Shown: piece after piece, positions 21,679-32,769 of the stretch
Numbering within the stretch: position 1 is the stretch's first letter
How the letters are laid out: every line of letters starts with the position of its first letter
DNA from: Liolophura sinensis
Lineage: Eukaryota > Mollusca > Polyplacophora > Chitonida > Chitonidae
Reading direction: 5' to 3'
DNA: 64,000 nucleotides
Assembly: GCF_032854445.1 (NCBI RefSeq)
Contig: NC_088300.1
Span: forward strand, 81,768,101-81,832,100
The notes under the pieces: model-generated
The model's input: only the letters and a program-made list of their open reading frames with translations
Told to the model about the DNA's origin: nothing
The model's database searches: none
Position numbers and translations under genes: made by a program

Positions 21679-22427
21679 TGTTACGACCCAAACTGTCTGT
21701 ATTATAAAGAGATGGCTTGTTCGAAATACACGACAGTTTAGCCGCATAAAAAAGTAACCAAAACCAGCAGATTTTATTTTACAACAATTTATTAGCTTTA
21801 ACAAGAACAGATAATAAGACTTATACAAATACTAAAGTACTTAAGTTTAACAAGAAAGGATAGCAGTATCTATACAAATACTAAAGTACTCATGGTGTCA
21901 AGTCCAAGTACGCATGTATTCCACAATATACACCACACAGGCATAAATGCTCAGAGGCATATTCACAAGAGGGAAAATCCACAGTATAACTGAGTGTATG
22001 ACGAAATATACACAAAATTCCACAGACAGGGTCTGTGTACTAATCAGAACTGTATACACAAGAGCACGAATCAAATATACAAGCTCGGACTGAGCAAGTG
22101 CTCGGTGGAGATATAACAAAGCCAGAGGCTATAAAGACACCAAAATTCATCACAAAAGGCCTACTAAAGTAATACACAGCGAAAGCATCCAACACTCTCA
22201 ATAATTCTCCGTTCTCTCCCTTTTGACCTGCTTTCATAGGTCTTATATAGCCTGGTGGAATTGTCTAGAATAAGAAAATTCCTGAACACTTGATGTAAAC
22301 AAACAGGCACCGAACTGAGCGCACTCTGGAATATTCTAAGGTAGAGGCAGACAGCAGGCGCTGAACTCAGAATATGTAAACAGTGGCAAGCTAAATTTAG
22401 AAACTGACGGCAGTCGTGCACATAACA
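21679..22427 (-). mobile_element. Probable solo LTR of a retrotransposon
   Basis: On the minus strand the 749-bp block begins TGTTATGTGCACG and ends GGGTCGTAACA, so termini are TGTTA...TAACA. Inside are a TATA box (CTATATAAGACC, complement near 22240-22251) and an AATAAA in the last 150 bp (complement near 21770-21795). Flanking pentamers GAGTG and GAGCG differ at one base and may be the target duplication. No internal retroviral genes are present next to it. Two copies of TACAAATACTAAAGTACT lie near the 3' end. Confidence 0.65.
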
Positions 22428-25400
22428 GAGCGTGCTAACGCTTTGTGGGTACATTTTTGTGTGAAATGCAGATTTTAAATCTTCCCGTTCAACTGGACTA
22501 AAATCTCTATTACTTTATTGCGTGGATACAACAGCCGTATGACCTTTTACACAGAAATGGATTATGTCTTTACCAAGCATATATATGGTAGAATGTTCAG
22601 ATGAGCTCACTACCTGTTTGGCAGAAACTTTCTTACTGACTGATTGCTGGTGAGCTGCCTATGGCATGGAATGGGCTCACCCTAGAATAGGCCAATCAGC
22701 TGGTTGTTATGAAACCTACTGACGAATCAGATGATGTTTACCGCCCATTTCACCGCGGCAACCGTTCCTTAGAGTCGTTGAGATCTAAAACAGGCTAAAT
22801 TTACCACTGTCTCTGTTATATCAAGTGTGTTTCCAGCTACAAAGTAAGAAGACTTAGAAGGAGAGGGAGCATCAGTATTTACATCCTTCACAAGTACGTT
22901 AATAATAATAATAATAAGTTTAATTGATGTTCCATGTTTAATTTATCGCTCTTTCCGGCAGTAACAAACATATTTCGGTGTTGAGTTGTGCAAGAATTTA
23001 ACACATTAGAGCTTTGAAATCTGAAACGGTGTAAACACTAACGGGTTGATGTGAAACAGTACAGTCAAGAAAGTGAAGGTTTACTATGCACGAAACTATC
23101 GCTGATATGACACTTCAGAAGAAAGTGAACATTTACTCTGCATAAATCTTGATCTGATACTGTCAGCACAACAAAATCTGACAGTGCAAACCTAAACACG
23201 TCAAAGCTAAAACCATAGAGCCATAAAGGTCTGGGACGGGTACAATTCATATAAAGTTACGCTGCTCAACGTGAATTTCCTTCAGAATCTGTGTATCTGG
23301 TAAGAGTCTGAAACAGAGAAATAAAAGAAACCAGTCCCCATTTACCTACACCACAAGTTGCCTTATCCACTATGAACATGAAATATATCAAGACTGAAAA
23401 AGTATAATTTGAATGCAACTAAAGACCATGTAGATGTAAAATCACCAACCACAGTCTCTGCTACTGGCAAGCTGCTTTTTTAAAGGCCTGTTGTGGGAAA
23501 TGGAGAATCGGCCCCAGAGAAGCACGATAAGAAAGTGTAAATTTCAAAATCCAAGCATAATTCTGTAAATTTCAAAGTCAGAAGTATAAAACTTGGTCGA
23601 ATCACCCATAAAAGTTACATGGCATAAAAGAGATGGTTGCTAGTAATAACCCGTCAAAAAATACTCTCGATCAAAAACGCCATTTTTTGGTTCAAACTAG
23701 AGACTGTGTCTTTAATTTACTATATGCAGATCAACGTTAGCCAGAAAAATATAATTCCTGAAACTTTCATGTGTGTATTCCTACGTGCTGTCAAAGTTTC
23801 GTTCTGGTTACCCTTGGTCTTCATATGTAGAAAATAAACTTTATAATGTGATTAGCTTTGTCATATTTTGGCAAGTTTAAAATGTGTATATTGGACACAA
23901 TCTCTCAGGCATCATTTATATTACAGTGAGCTAACGAAGTCACTATGAACAACAAGTTACATTTCGAGAAGAAGTTCGAATCTATGTTCTTTTTTTCCTT
24001 TGTTTTTTTTCCTTTGGCAACATACTTTTTATGGGAGAAAAGATGTCTTCAGTTAGATAAGTGTTATCATGAATCAGAATGGATAATAGTTACTCTATGG
24101 TATTAGGTAACGTGTGGTAACTACAGCGAAATCATACGTGAATCCTGGTTGAGAGCACACGTGGTCCTCTAACTGTCATTAACATTAACATATTATGCGT
24201 AGTGGAAGTATAAGGCTGAACATTTGTTATATATGTATTTAATTGAGTGGTGCATAACTGAGAGTTCATTCATTTTTAAGGAAGTTACATTTGTGGTGAA
24301 GTGATATTCCTCAATCTACATGTCTGATGCAAAAGAAGATATTTCAGTGCACGTAGAGAAGTCTATCATTTTTCGATTTTATGACTTATACTTTGCTCCA
24401 GTGTATATTTGAAGCTTTATAAGTCGCATGCTTGCCATGCAACAGGAAAAGACAACTAAAACAGAACTGAAAAAGTAGAAGCCTTACGAGTGTGTTAGCA
24501 ACTGTCACTCACAGCTATAGTCAGTTTAGCTTTTTCAGAGGCACAGTTCCTTGCACTGGAACCGATTCCCCGCCTCACCATACCAGGTCATTTATCAATT
24601 ACGCCTGTCAGATTTTTATATATCCGGGTAGATAGAAATTATGCCGGAAATCCGCCATTAGACCAGGGAAAATGCACTACTTGTTTCAGAAAAATTTGGG
24701 TGTATTTGAAATTCTAACCCGTCCTAGTAACTAACTCAAATAGTGGGGAAATCACTTAGAAACAGAATGATGCTTGTTTGACAACAGAAGAACTAAAATA
24801 GATTCAAATGTGTCACATTAACTAACTACAGTAAAACTTCATAGTATAAATAGGGCCTATAGTTCTAATTTTAGTATCACACGTTAGCTGACAACATTTA
24901 ACTTCAAATTTCAATGAATCCTGAACTACAAAATTATTTCGCACTTGCATAGTTAGATGCCCTAGATGAAACCTGCCTGTCAAAATCGCTTAGTGCCTTC
25001 ATAAAGAAAGTTACTCGGGGTGATCCTCGTGACAGTTCTGATTGAATAGTTGCAATGACTGTTTACAAGTTTCCAGTTTCAGATATTTTGGCTGTCATGG
25101 TATTTTGTGAAAAAATGGTGTTCAGACCAGCACATGGTGTTTATAAAAACTCATGATTTATTTCAAAAAGCCTAAATTTAAAAAAAAATAGCTAGGCTAT
25201 CGTACAGATTAGCATTCAAAGACATTGGTGAGGTGATTTTTAAATCGTTATCTATTGAGAAAGCGAATGTGTGATGGCTGGCGATTTTACATCTACTTGG
25301 TAGGTAATTGCATTCAAATTATACTTTCTCAAGCCAACTTCATGTTCATCGTGGATAAGGCAACTTGTGGTGTAGATAAATGGGGCCTGGTACCTTTTGT

Positions 25401-26045
25401 TTCTCGGTTTCAGACTCCTCTCAAAATGGGAGGGCTGGAACCTTTGTACACTTTGCTAACACACGAGGAAACCACGCTGCACCTGTTCCCGCACAATGGC
25501 GGCTCTCATCCAACCCAGAAAGACCACTGGTGTGTTTTAATATATACATGGCTACTAGGTCACCAATCTGCACAAAAATCGTCCATGCAAAGGGCAGCAA
25601 TGAACGATAAAGTACAGAGCTTCGGACCGAATAGCTTTAGGCGGGAAAAGTTCCCCACTGGAAAGCTAATATGGAATAAAAGGGTCAGCTCATGTTCCGT
25701 GTCATTTCATGATGTCATGAGACATTCGGTCTGTTCAGTGATACATGCCATAAACACCGCTTGACACAATATATTTCCCAGTTTTGTGCTCCGATCCATA
25801 CCTAAGTATATACCTACCTGTATACCTAGGCATATATAACGGTTTCCTTCTCATGAACCCTTGTTTCAGAGCAACAACTTTTAAAATATTTCACGATTTA
25901 TTCGTGCAGATCCATTTTGTGGGCGTCGAATTTAGATTAAACCCGCTTGATCTGAGCATAATTTTAGCACACTTTTGCGCTGGATATAAATGATCTTTCA
26001 CTTGTTTTACCCACTGTTGCTTAAACATGTTTGCTAGGAGAGATG
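22428..26045. other. Unique AT-rich sequence without recognisable genes
   Basis: Apart from a short (AAT)n run near 22905-22920, I see no tandem arrays, tRNA-like sequences or protein-like frames here. The longest open frame (25255-25764, plus, 169 codons) has no recognisable domain and no splice or start context I trust. Confidence 0.6.
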
Positions 26046-26049
26046 CGAG

Positions 26050-26480
26050 TTGCCACTAGTTAAAGTTAGAATGAAACCCATGAGCAGTTAGAATGAAACC
26101 GACAGCTAATTTGACAGCAGGCCGGTTATCACCGGTTACATGTGACCATTACGCTCCGGTAACTTGACAGGAGAGAGGGTGTCACCGGTTACATGTGACC
26201 ATTACGCTCGGCTAAGTTGTCAGGAGGGCGGTTATCGCCGGTTACATGTGACCATCAGTCTCAGCTAACTTGACACTTGGCAGGGTGTCACCGGTTACGC
26301 TTGGCTAACTTGACAGGAGGCCGGTTGTCACCAGTTACATGTAACCATTACGCTCGGCTAACTTGACAGGAGGCCGGGCATCACCGGTTTCCTGTGAAGA
26401 TTACCCTCAGCTAATTTGACCGGAGGCCGGGTAACACCGATTACGTATGGCCATTACCCTCAGCTAACCAGTCTGAGCGA
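26050..26480. repeat. ~53-bp minisatellite
   Basis: About eight degenerate units with CTAACTTGACAGGAGGCCGG and TCACCGGTTACATGTGACCA. A single diverged copy lies far away at 31075-31150 (CTGACAAGAGGCCG ... CACCAGTTACATGTGAC). Confidence 0.9.
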
Positions 26481-26514
26481 CAGTTGTAAGGGGCGAGAGA
26501 ACACTATACTCTAT

Positions 26515-27260
26515 ACTCAAGAGTACATAAAATAAGCACAAGCTGAGTCAAATGCGTGTCCTTACGGTGTGATATATCCTCAGTAATGATAATCTGTGTG
26601 TAAGTACAAGCTAAGTCAAATAATGTCACTACGGTGTGATATATCCTCAGTAATGATAATCTGTATGTAAACACAAGCTGAATCAAATACGTGTAATTAC
26701 GGTGTGATATATCCTCAGTAATGATAATCTGTGTGTAAGTACAAGCTTTGTCAAACACGTGTCATTACGGTGTGATATATCCTCAGTAATGATAATCTGT
26801 ATGTAAACACAAGCTGAATCAAATACGTGTCATTACGGTGTGATATATCCTCAGTAATGATAATCTGTGTGTAAGTACAAGCTTTGTCAAATGCGTGTCC
26901 TTACGTTGTGATATATCCTCAGTAATGATAATCTGTGTGTAAGTACAAGCTAAGTCAAATAATGTCAGTACGGTGTGATTTATCCTCAGTAATGATAATC
27001 TGTGTGTAAGTACAAGCTTTGTCAAACACGTGTCATTACGGTGTGATATATCCTCAATAATGATAATCTGTGTGTAAGTACAAGCTAAGTCAAATAATGT
27101 CAGTACGGTGTGATATATCCTCAGTAATGATAATCTGTATGTAAACACAAGCTGAATCAAATACGTGTAATTACGGTGTGATATATCCTCAATAATGATA
27201 ATCTGTGTGTAAGTACAAGCTTTGTCAAACACGTGCCATTACGGTGTGATATACCCTTCA
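26515..27260. repeat. ~61-bp minisatellite, about 12 copies
   Basis: Units GGTGTGATATATCCTCAGTA plus ATGATAATCTGTGTGTAAG and one of three alternating tails (AAGCTTTGTCAAA, AAGCTAAGTCAAA, AAGCTGAATCAAA), which suggests a higher-order pattern. 27260-27950 after it is unique. Confidence 0.95.
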
Positions 27261-27949
27261 TAGTGATAATTTGTATGAATTGATCTTGACAGGACTAATT
27301 TAATATGTGTTGAGAACCATCAAATTTAAAATAAAACTAACGAGTCAAGGGTAATTTACAACCTCAATTCACAAGACAACGACAACATTAAAAAAAAATC
27401 TTCACCAAAAATTATCAAATAAATGCGTGCATCATGTTTTTATGAGTGTTCACACTTTTGTGGTGTGCCGCCCAAGGTGTACGTCAACAAGTGACTACCC
27501 AGTGGTGGTCAGCGTTCAGGTGTCGGCACAGTTGTTTTGGCGAACGCCACCAACGCGCTGTGGCTTAGCAGATGAACCAGTTCATCAATCTGGTCGTCTG
27601 CTACCCCTTACATCCACTACAACCTGGCCACATTTTCTTCATCAGTATCATTGTATGTATGAGTAGGCTTACACCACATTCTGCTTATCTGTCAAGGTAG
27701 AAAGCACCAGATGGTCATAGTCTACTGGTGAGATCACTTCAGCTTTCACCATTGTCCCAGCAAATACCATGCATAGCTATTTTAGAATCAGCCATCAAAG
27801 TTCTAAACGTTAAACACACAGGCCACCCCTCGAAAATGCAGATTTAGTTACTCTGCATATATGTACAAGGCTAGACACCATGTAGCCATGAACTGACGGA
27901 CAATGTTGGGATGTTGTCGTGTGCCAGTCCCCTAACGCAGATGTGAAGC

Positions 27950-28085
27950 CTTTAGGATGGCCACTATAAACATAATGTTTTGTTGATGCATATAGCGTTG
28001 CCTGTTGTCATGCCGGCAGCAGCTGGGCATGGTCACACTTTTGGTGATGTTTTTCTTTACCATCGAAACGGTGATTGCCTGAAAG
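27950..28085. repeat. Leader duplication, copy 1
   Basis: Contains GGATGGCCACTATAAACAT, GCTGGGCATGGTC and GATGTTTTTCTTTACCA. A diverged copy lies at 28925-29045 (GGGTGGCCAGTATAAACAT, GCTTGGCATGGTC, GATGTTTTTGTTTAGCA). Each copy precedes a block of the same minisatellite. Confidence 0.7.
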
Positions 28086-28199
28086 CTGTCACCCTCCCGT
28101 CCAAGCGATCCGGTTTCATAAGGATGCCTTTATGAACATACCCGACGGCGCTGATTACATATAACGTCTCTCCTCGCCTGAACCAGACTGCAGTAAAAC

Positions 28200-28720
28200 T
28201 GGCTATACAAAGGTAAATGTGGACTCCGGGGGTCAGGAAAGCTTGTCCAAGGTAAAGCTGAGTATGTACAGGTGAATATCGGCCACGGAGTTGAAGGCTT
28301 GTCTAAGGTAAAGCTGGGTATATACAGGTGTGTGCACCAAGGAGTTGACGGCTTGTCTAACGTAAAGCTGCGTATGTACAGATAAATGTGGACTACGGAG
28401 TTGAGGAGGGCTTGTATAAGGTAAAGCTGGGTATGTACAGGTGAATGTAGACTACGAAGTTGAGGAAGGCTTGTCTAAGGTAAGGCTAAGTATGTACAGA
28501 TGAGTGTGGACTACGGAGTTGAGGAAGGCTTGTCTAAGGTAAAGCTGAGTATGTACAGGTGAGTGTGGACTACGGAATTGAGGACACTTTGTCCAAGGTA
28601 AAGCTGAGTATGTACAGGTGCGTGTGGACTAAGAAGTTGAGGAAGGCTTGTCTAAGGTAAAGCTGGTTATATATAGGTGGTTGTGGAGTTTGGAGTTGTA
28701 GAAAACTTGTCAAAAGTAAA
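28200..28720. repeat. ~59-bp minisatellite, block 1
   Basis: Units GTGTGGACTACGGAGTTGAG, GGCTTGTCTAAGGTAAAGCT and ATGTACAGGTGA. Nine or so copies, related to the blocks at 29080-30905. Confidence 0.93.
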
Positions 28721-28924
28721 GTCCACCCCTAACCCTCAGCCCCTCCAACGCCTCCCCTTTCCCACCCGCCACCCACAATACTCACTACAGTTAAGAACTT
28801 ATTACTGCTCATTCATAAGCAACCTCTGGGAGAACTACAAGTTTAGTTGCACTGCTTGTCTGGATAGGCCTCGGCCAGCGGCCACTGTTACTGTGAACGG
28901 ATGGATGGTGGTGATGTGTTGATG

Positions 28925-29045
28925 ATTGCGTTTGGGGTGGCCAGTATAAACATCATATGGATTGTTGATGCTGACAACAGCTTGGCATGGTCCTATTTTG
29001 CTTTACATGTTGACGATGTTTTTGTTTAGCACCGGAATGGCGCTA
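28925..29045. repeat. Leader duplication, copy 2
   Basis: Diverged copy of 27950-28085, placed directly before the second minisatellite block. Confidence 0.7.
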
Positions 29046-29079
29046 TACCTAGCAGTTCTATTCATCTGAGGTCAACATA

Positions 29080-30905
29080 TCGACCACGGGAGACTCGACG
29101 CTTCAACAGTCTTCTGGGTTATATACAGTTCGTTGTGGTCATCAGAGATGAGCAAAGTCTCTCTAATGTAAAACTGGGTATATACAGGTGGTTGTGGACA
29201 CCAGAGGTGAGCAAAACTTTTCTAATGTAAAACTGGATATATACAATGGTTGTGGACTGCAGAGGTGAGCAAAACTTTTCTAATATATACAACGGTTGTG
29301 GACTGCAGAGGTGAGCAAAACTTTTCTAATATATACAACGGTTGTGGACTGCAGAGGTGAGCAAAACTTTTCTAATGTAAAACTGGGTATATACAGGTGG
29401 TTGTGGACGGCAGTTGTGTGCAAAACTCTTCTACTGTAAAACTGGGTATATACAGGTAAGTGTGGACTGGAGACGTTAGCAAAACTTTTCTTATGTAAAA
29501 CTGGGTATATTCAGTGGTTGTGGACTGCAGAGGTGAGCAAAACTTTTCTAATGTAAAACTGGGTATATACAGGTGGTTGTGGACTACAGAGGTGAGCAAA
29601 ACTTTTCTAATGTAAAACTGGTTATATACAGGTGATTGTGGACTCCAGAAGTAAGGAAATTTTGACAATGGCAAAACTAGGTATGTACAGGTAAGTGTGG
29701 ACTGCAGAAATAAGGAAATCTTGTCTACGGCAAAACTGGGTATGTACAGGTAAGTGTGGACTGCAGAAGTAAGGATTTTGTGGAGCTGGGGAAAACTTGC
29801 ATGTGGTAAGGCTGGATGTACACAGGTAAGTGTGGAGCTGGAGAAAACTTGTCTGTGGTAAGGCTGGGTGTACACCGGCGAGTGTGGAGAAAACTTGCCT
29901 GTGGCAAGGCTGGGTGTACACAGGTGATAGTGGAGTGTGGAGCTGGAGAAAACTTGTTTACGGTAAGGTTGAGTGTAAACAATAAAGTATGGAACTGCAG
30001 AAAACTTGCATGTGGTAAGGCTGGATGTACACAGGTGAGTATGGAGCTGGAGAAAACTTGTCTGTGGTAAGGCTGGGTGTACACCGGTGAGTGTGGAGCT
30101 GGAGAAAACTTGCATGTGGTAAGGCTGGATGTACACAGGTAAGTGTGGAGCTGGAGAAAACTTGTCTGTGGTAAGGCTGGGTGTACACCGGCGAGTGTGG
30201 AGAAAACATGTCTGTGGCAAGGCTGGGTGTACACAGGTGATAGTAGAGTGTAGAGCTGGAGAAAACTTGTCTACGGTAAGGTTGAGTGTAAACAGTAAAG
30301 TATAGAGCTGCAGAAAACTTGCATGTGGTAAGGCTGGATGTACACAGGTGAGTGTGGAGCTGGAGAAAACTTGTCTGTGGTAAGACTCAGTATACACAGG
30401 TAAATGTGGAGCTGGAGAAAACGTGTCCGTGGTAAGGCTGGGTGTACACTGAGTGTGGAGTGAGGAGCAGGAGAAAACGTTTCTGGTAAGGTTGGGTGTA
30501 CGCAGGTGATAGTAGAGTGTGGAGCTGGAGAAAACTTGTCTACGGTAAGGTTGAGTGTAAACAGTTAAGTATGGAGCTGCAGAAAGCTTGCATGTGGTAA
30601 GGCTGGGTGTACACAGGTGAGTGTGGAGAAAACTTGTCTGTTGGAAGGCTGGGTGTACACAGTTGAGTGTGGAGAAAACTTGTCTGTTGGAAGGCTGGGT
30701 GTACACAGTTGAGTGTGGAGAAAACTTGTCTGTTGGAAGGCTGGGTGTACACAGTTGAGTGTGGAGAAAACTTGTCTGTTGGAAGGCTGGGTGTACACAG
30801 GTGAGTGTGGAGAAAACTTGTCTGTTGGAAGGCTGGGTGTACACAGTTGAGTGTGGAGAAAACTTGTCTGTTGGAAGGCTGGGTGTACACAGCTGAGTGT
30901 GAATA
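29080..30905. repeat. ~52-59-bp minisatellite, blocks 2 and 3
   Basis: 29080-29770 uses GTGGACTGCAGAGGTGAGCA and TCTAATGTAAAACTGGGTAT; 29770-30905 uses GTGGAGCTGGAGAAAACTTG and GGTAAGGCTGGGTGTACAC. The last six or so units (from about 30617) are shortened and nearly identical, a sign of recent expansion. Units contain donor-like ACAG|GTGAGT. The 490-codon minus-strand frame across the block is not considered a gene. Confidence 0.95.
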
Positions 30906-31243
30906 TAGTCTGGTATATAACAATAATACTATTTTAGATCTGTGTTTCAGATGATTCAACACGTCATTCTAAGTAACTCTAGATCAATGATGTCTAATAA
31001 ATTACAATTTACATTACTGTATTTTTTAACGTGATTCTTCTTAAGCCAATAGTACAAGGGGTTGTGTATGTATGAACAGTTAGAAACAAAACCCTAACTG
31101 AGGTAAACTGACAAGAGGCCGTAGTTCACCAGTTACATGTGACTATATACCGTTTATGACTGTCGTCGCAGCTCTGGTTTTACATTTTCTTGCTGTAGTC
31201 GCTCATAGTTTTATGCCGTCTGGAAGTCGGGAGATCTGGGATC

Positions 31244-31256
31244 AAATCCGCGTCGA
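31244..31256. repeat. Target-site duplication, left copy
   Basis: AAATCCGCGTCGA, repeated perfectly at 31521-31533 on the other side of the SINE. Confidence 0.9.
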
Positions 31257-31520
31257 AAGGGCCTCCGTGGCTCAGTTGGTTAGTGCGCTAGCGCAGCGTA
31301 ATGACCCAGAAGCCTCTTACCAATGCGGTCGCTGTGAGTTGAAGTCCAGCTCATGCTGACTTCCTCTCCGGCCGTAAGTTGGAAAGTCTGCCATCAACAT
31401 GCGGATGGTCGTGGGTTTTCCCCAGGCTCTACCCGGTTTCCTCCCACCATAATGCTGGCCGCCGTCATATAAGCGAAATATTCTTGAGTACGGCGTAAAG
31501 CACCAATCAAATAAATAAAT
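31257..31520 (+). mobile_element. Full-length tRNA-derived SINE
   Basis: tRNA-like head with A box TGGCTCAGTTGGTTAGTG and B box GTGAGTTGAAGTCC, a conserved body (CTCCGGCCGTAAGTTGGAAA, GGTTTCCTCCCACCATAATG) and an (AAAT)n tail. The 13-bp perfect target duplication marks a comparatively young insertion. Confidence 0.95.
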
Positions 31521-31689
31521 AAATCCGCGTCGATTCGTACCCAAGATTTTAAAATGGTACTTGTTGCTGCCTCGTCTGGTGTCTTTCACTTTAATGGCAA
31601 CAGCAGTACTGTAGGAAAATATGCACACACACCTAACCACTCCTCTTGGTCAATTTTCAATTGAAGCACGGTAGCAAAGTGTTTGTTTT

Positions 31690-32627
31690 ACTGCCGCTCC
31701 AAATCAAATGTTGACATGTGTTTTATGTTTCAGTGTCGCTTTGCATCGCAATGTTGCCATGTGTGTTCTGTGTTTCAGTGCCACTCCATATCGCAATGTT
31801 GCCATGTATATGCTGTTTCATTGCCTCTCCGCATATCATTGTTGCCATGTGTGTGTTCTTTGTTTTACTGCCTCTCCGCTTCGCAATGTTATGATATCTG
31901 TTCTTAGCTGTGCTGCCGCTCACAATGTTGCCATTTGTTCGATGTTTCAGTGCCGCTTCGCATCTTGATGTTGGCATGTGTGTGTTGTTTGTTTTACAGC
32001 CTAACCGCTTCGCAATGTTGTGATATGTTTTCTTAGCTGTGCTGCCGCTCCGCATCACAATGTTGCCATGTGTGGTTTGTGTTTCAGTGCCGCTCCGCAT
32101 CGCCATGTAGCCATGTGTGTTCTTTGCTTTATTGCCGCTCTGCATTGTAATGTTGCCATATGTCCTGCATTTCATTTGCCGCTCCGCATCCCAATGATGC
32201 CATGTGTTCTGTTTTTTGCTGCTGCTGTGTTCTGTGTTTTACTGCCGCTCCGCATCTCAATGTTGCCATGTGTTTCAATGCTGCTGTGGTCTGTGTTTTA
32301 CTGCCACTCCGTATAACAATGTAGCCATGTGTGTTCTGTATTTCAGTGCCGTTCCGTATCACAATGTAGCCATGTGTGTGTTGCGTTTCAGTGCGGTTTC
32401 GTATCACAATGTAGTCATGTGTGTTCTTGTTTCAGTGCCGTTCCCTATCACAATGTAGCCATGTGTGTTCTTGTTTCAGTGCCGTTCCCTATCACAATGT
32501 AGCCATGTGTGTTCTTGTTTCAGTGCCACTCTGTATCACAATGTAGCCATGTGTGTTCTTGTTTCAGTGCCGTTCCGTATCACAATGTAGCCCTGTGTGT
32601 TGTGTTTCAGTGCCGCTACGCATAACA
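31690..32627 (+). repeat. ~44-bp repeat carrying the first-exon start region of the dehydrogenase
   Basis: About 20 units of the form TTTCAG|TGCCGCTCCGCATC then CAATGTTGCCATGTGTGT. The final unit supplies the real sequence TTTCAG|TGCCGCTACGCATAACAATG, where the ATG at 32628 opens the gene. From about 32320 to 32590 the units read ATGTAGCC, a start codon directly followed by a stop. Confidence 0.95.
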
Positions 32628-32769
32628 ATGTTGCCATGTGTTTACGCTGCTGTCGTCCTGGCGAGTCTTGCTGGCATTTTAAAGATTTACCTCAAGTTGA
32701 CAACAGGTGTTTGTAAAAGCACAAAAAGCTTGGAAGGCAAAACGGCCTTGGTGACTGGAGCCAGTAGAG
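32628..32769 (+). CDS. Dehydrogenase exon 1
   Basis: Start ATG at 32628-32630, then MLPCVYAAVVLASLAGILK and the beginning of the Rossmann fold (KTALVTGASR); donor AGAG|GTACGG, phase 1. The start was chosen because the hydrophobic anchor follows directly. An in-frame extension upstream only reads repeat sequence. Confidence 0.9.

Noticed and set aside
20911..21828. 305-codon minus-strand frame with GGGLCTFNIS-type repeats
   Set aside because: Reads through a 48-bp array and into adjoining unrelated repeats and the LTR edge; the opposite strand is open too.
25255..25764. 169-codon plus-strand frame in unique DNA
   Set aside because: No recognisable domain, no believable start or splice context, and an alternative overlapping frame is open; kept only as part of the unique region.
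29372..30844. 490-codon minus-strand open frame and its companions
   Set aside because: It translates a minisatellite. Several frames of both strands are open across the same units, there is no domain, and no splice or promoter context.
31257..31350. tRNA gene
   Set aside because: A and B boxes are present, but the sequence is the head of a SINE with a conserved body, A-rich tail and target duplications; the cloverleaf is not maintained.
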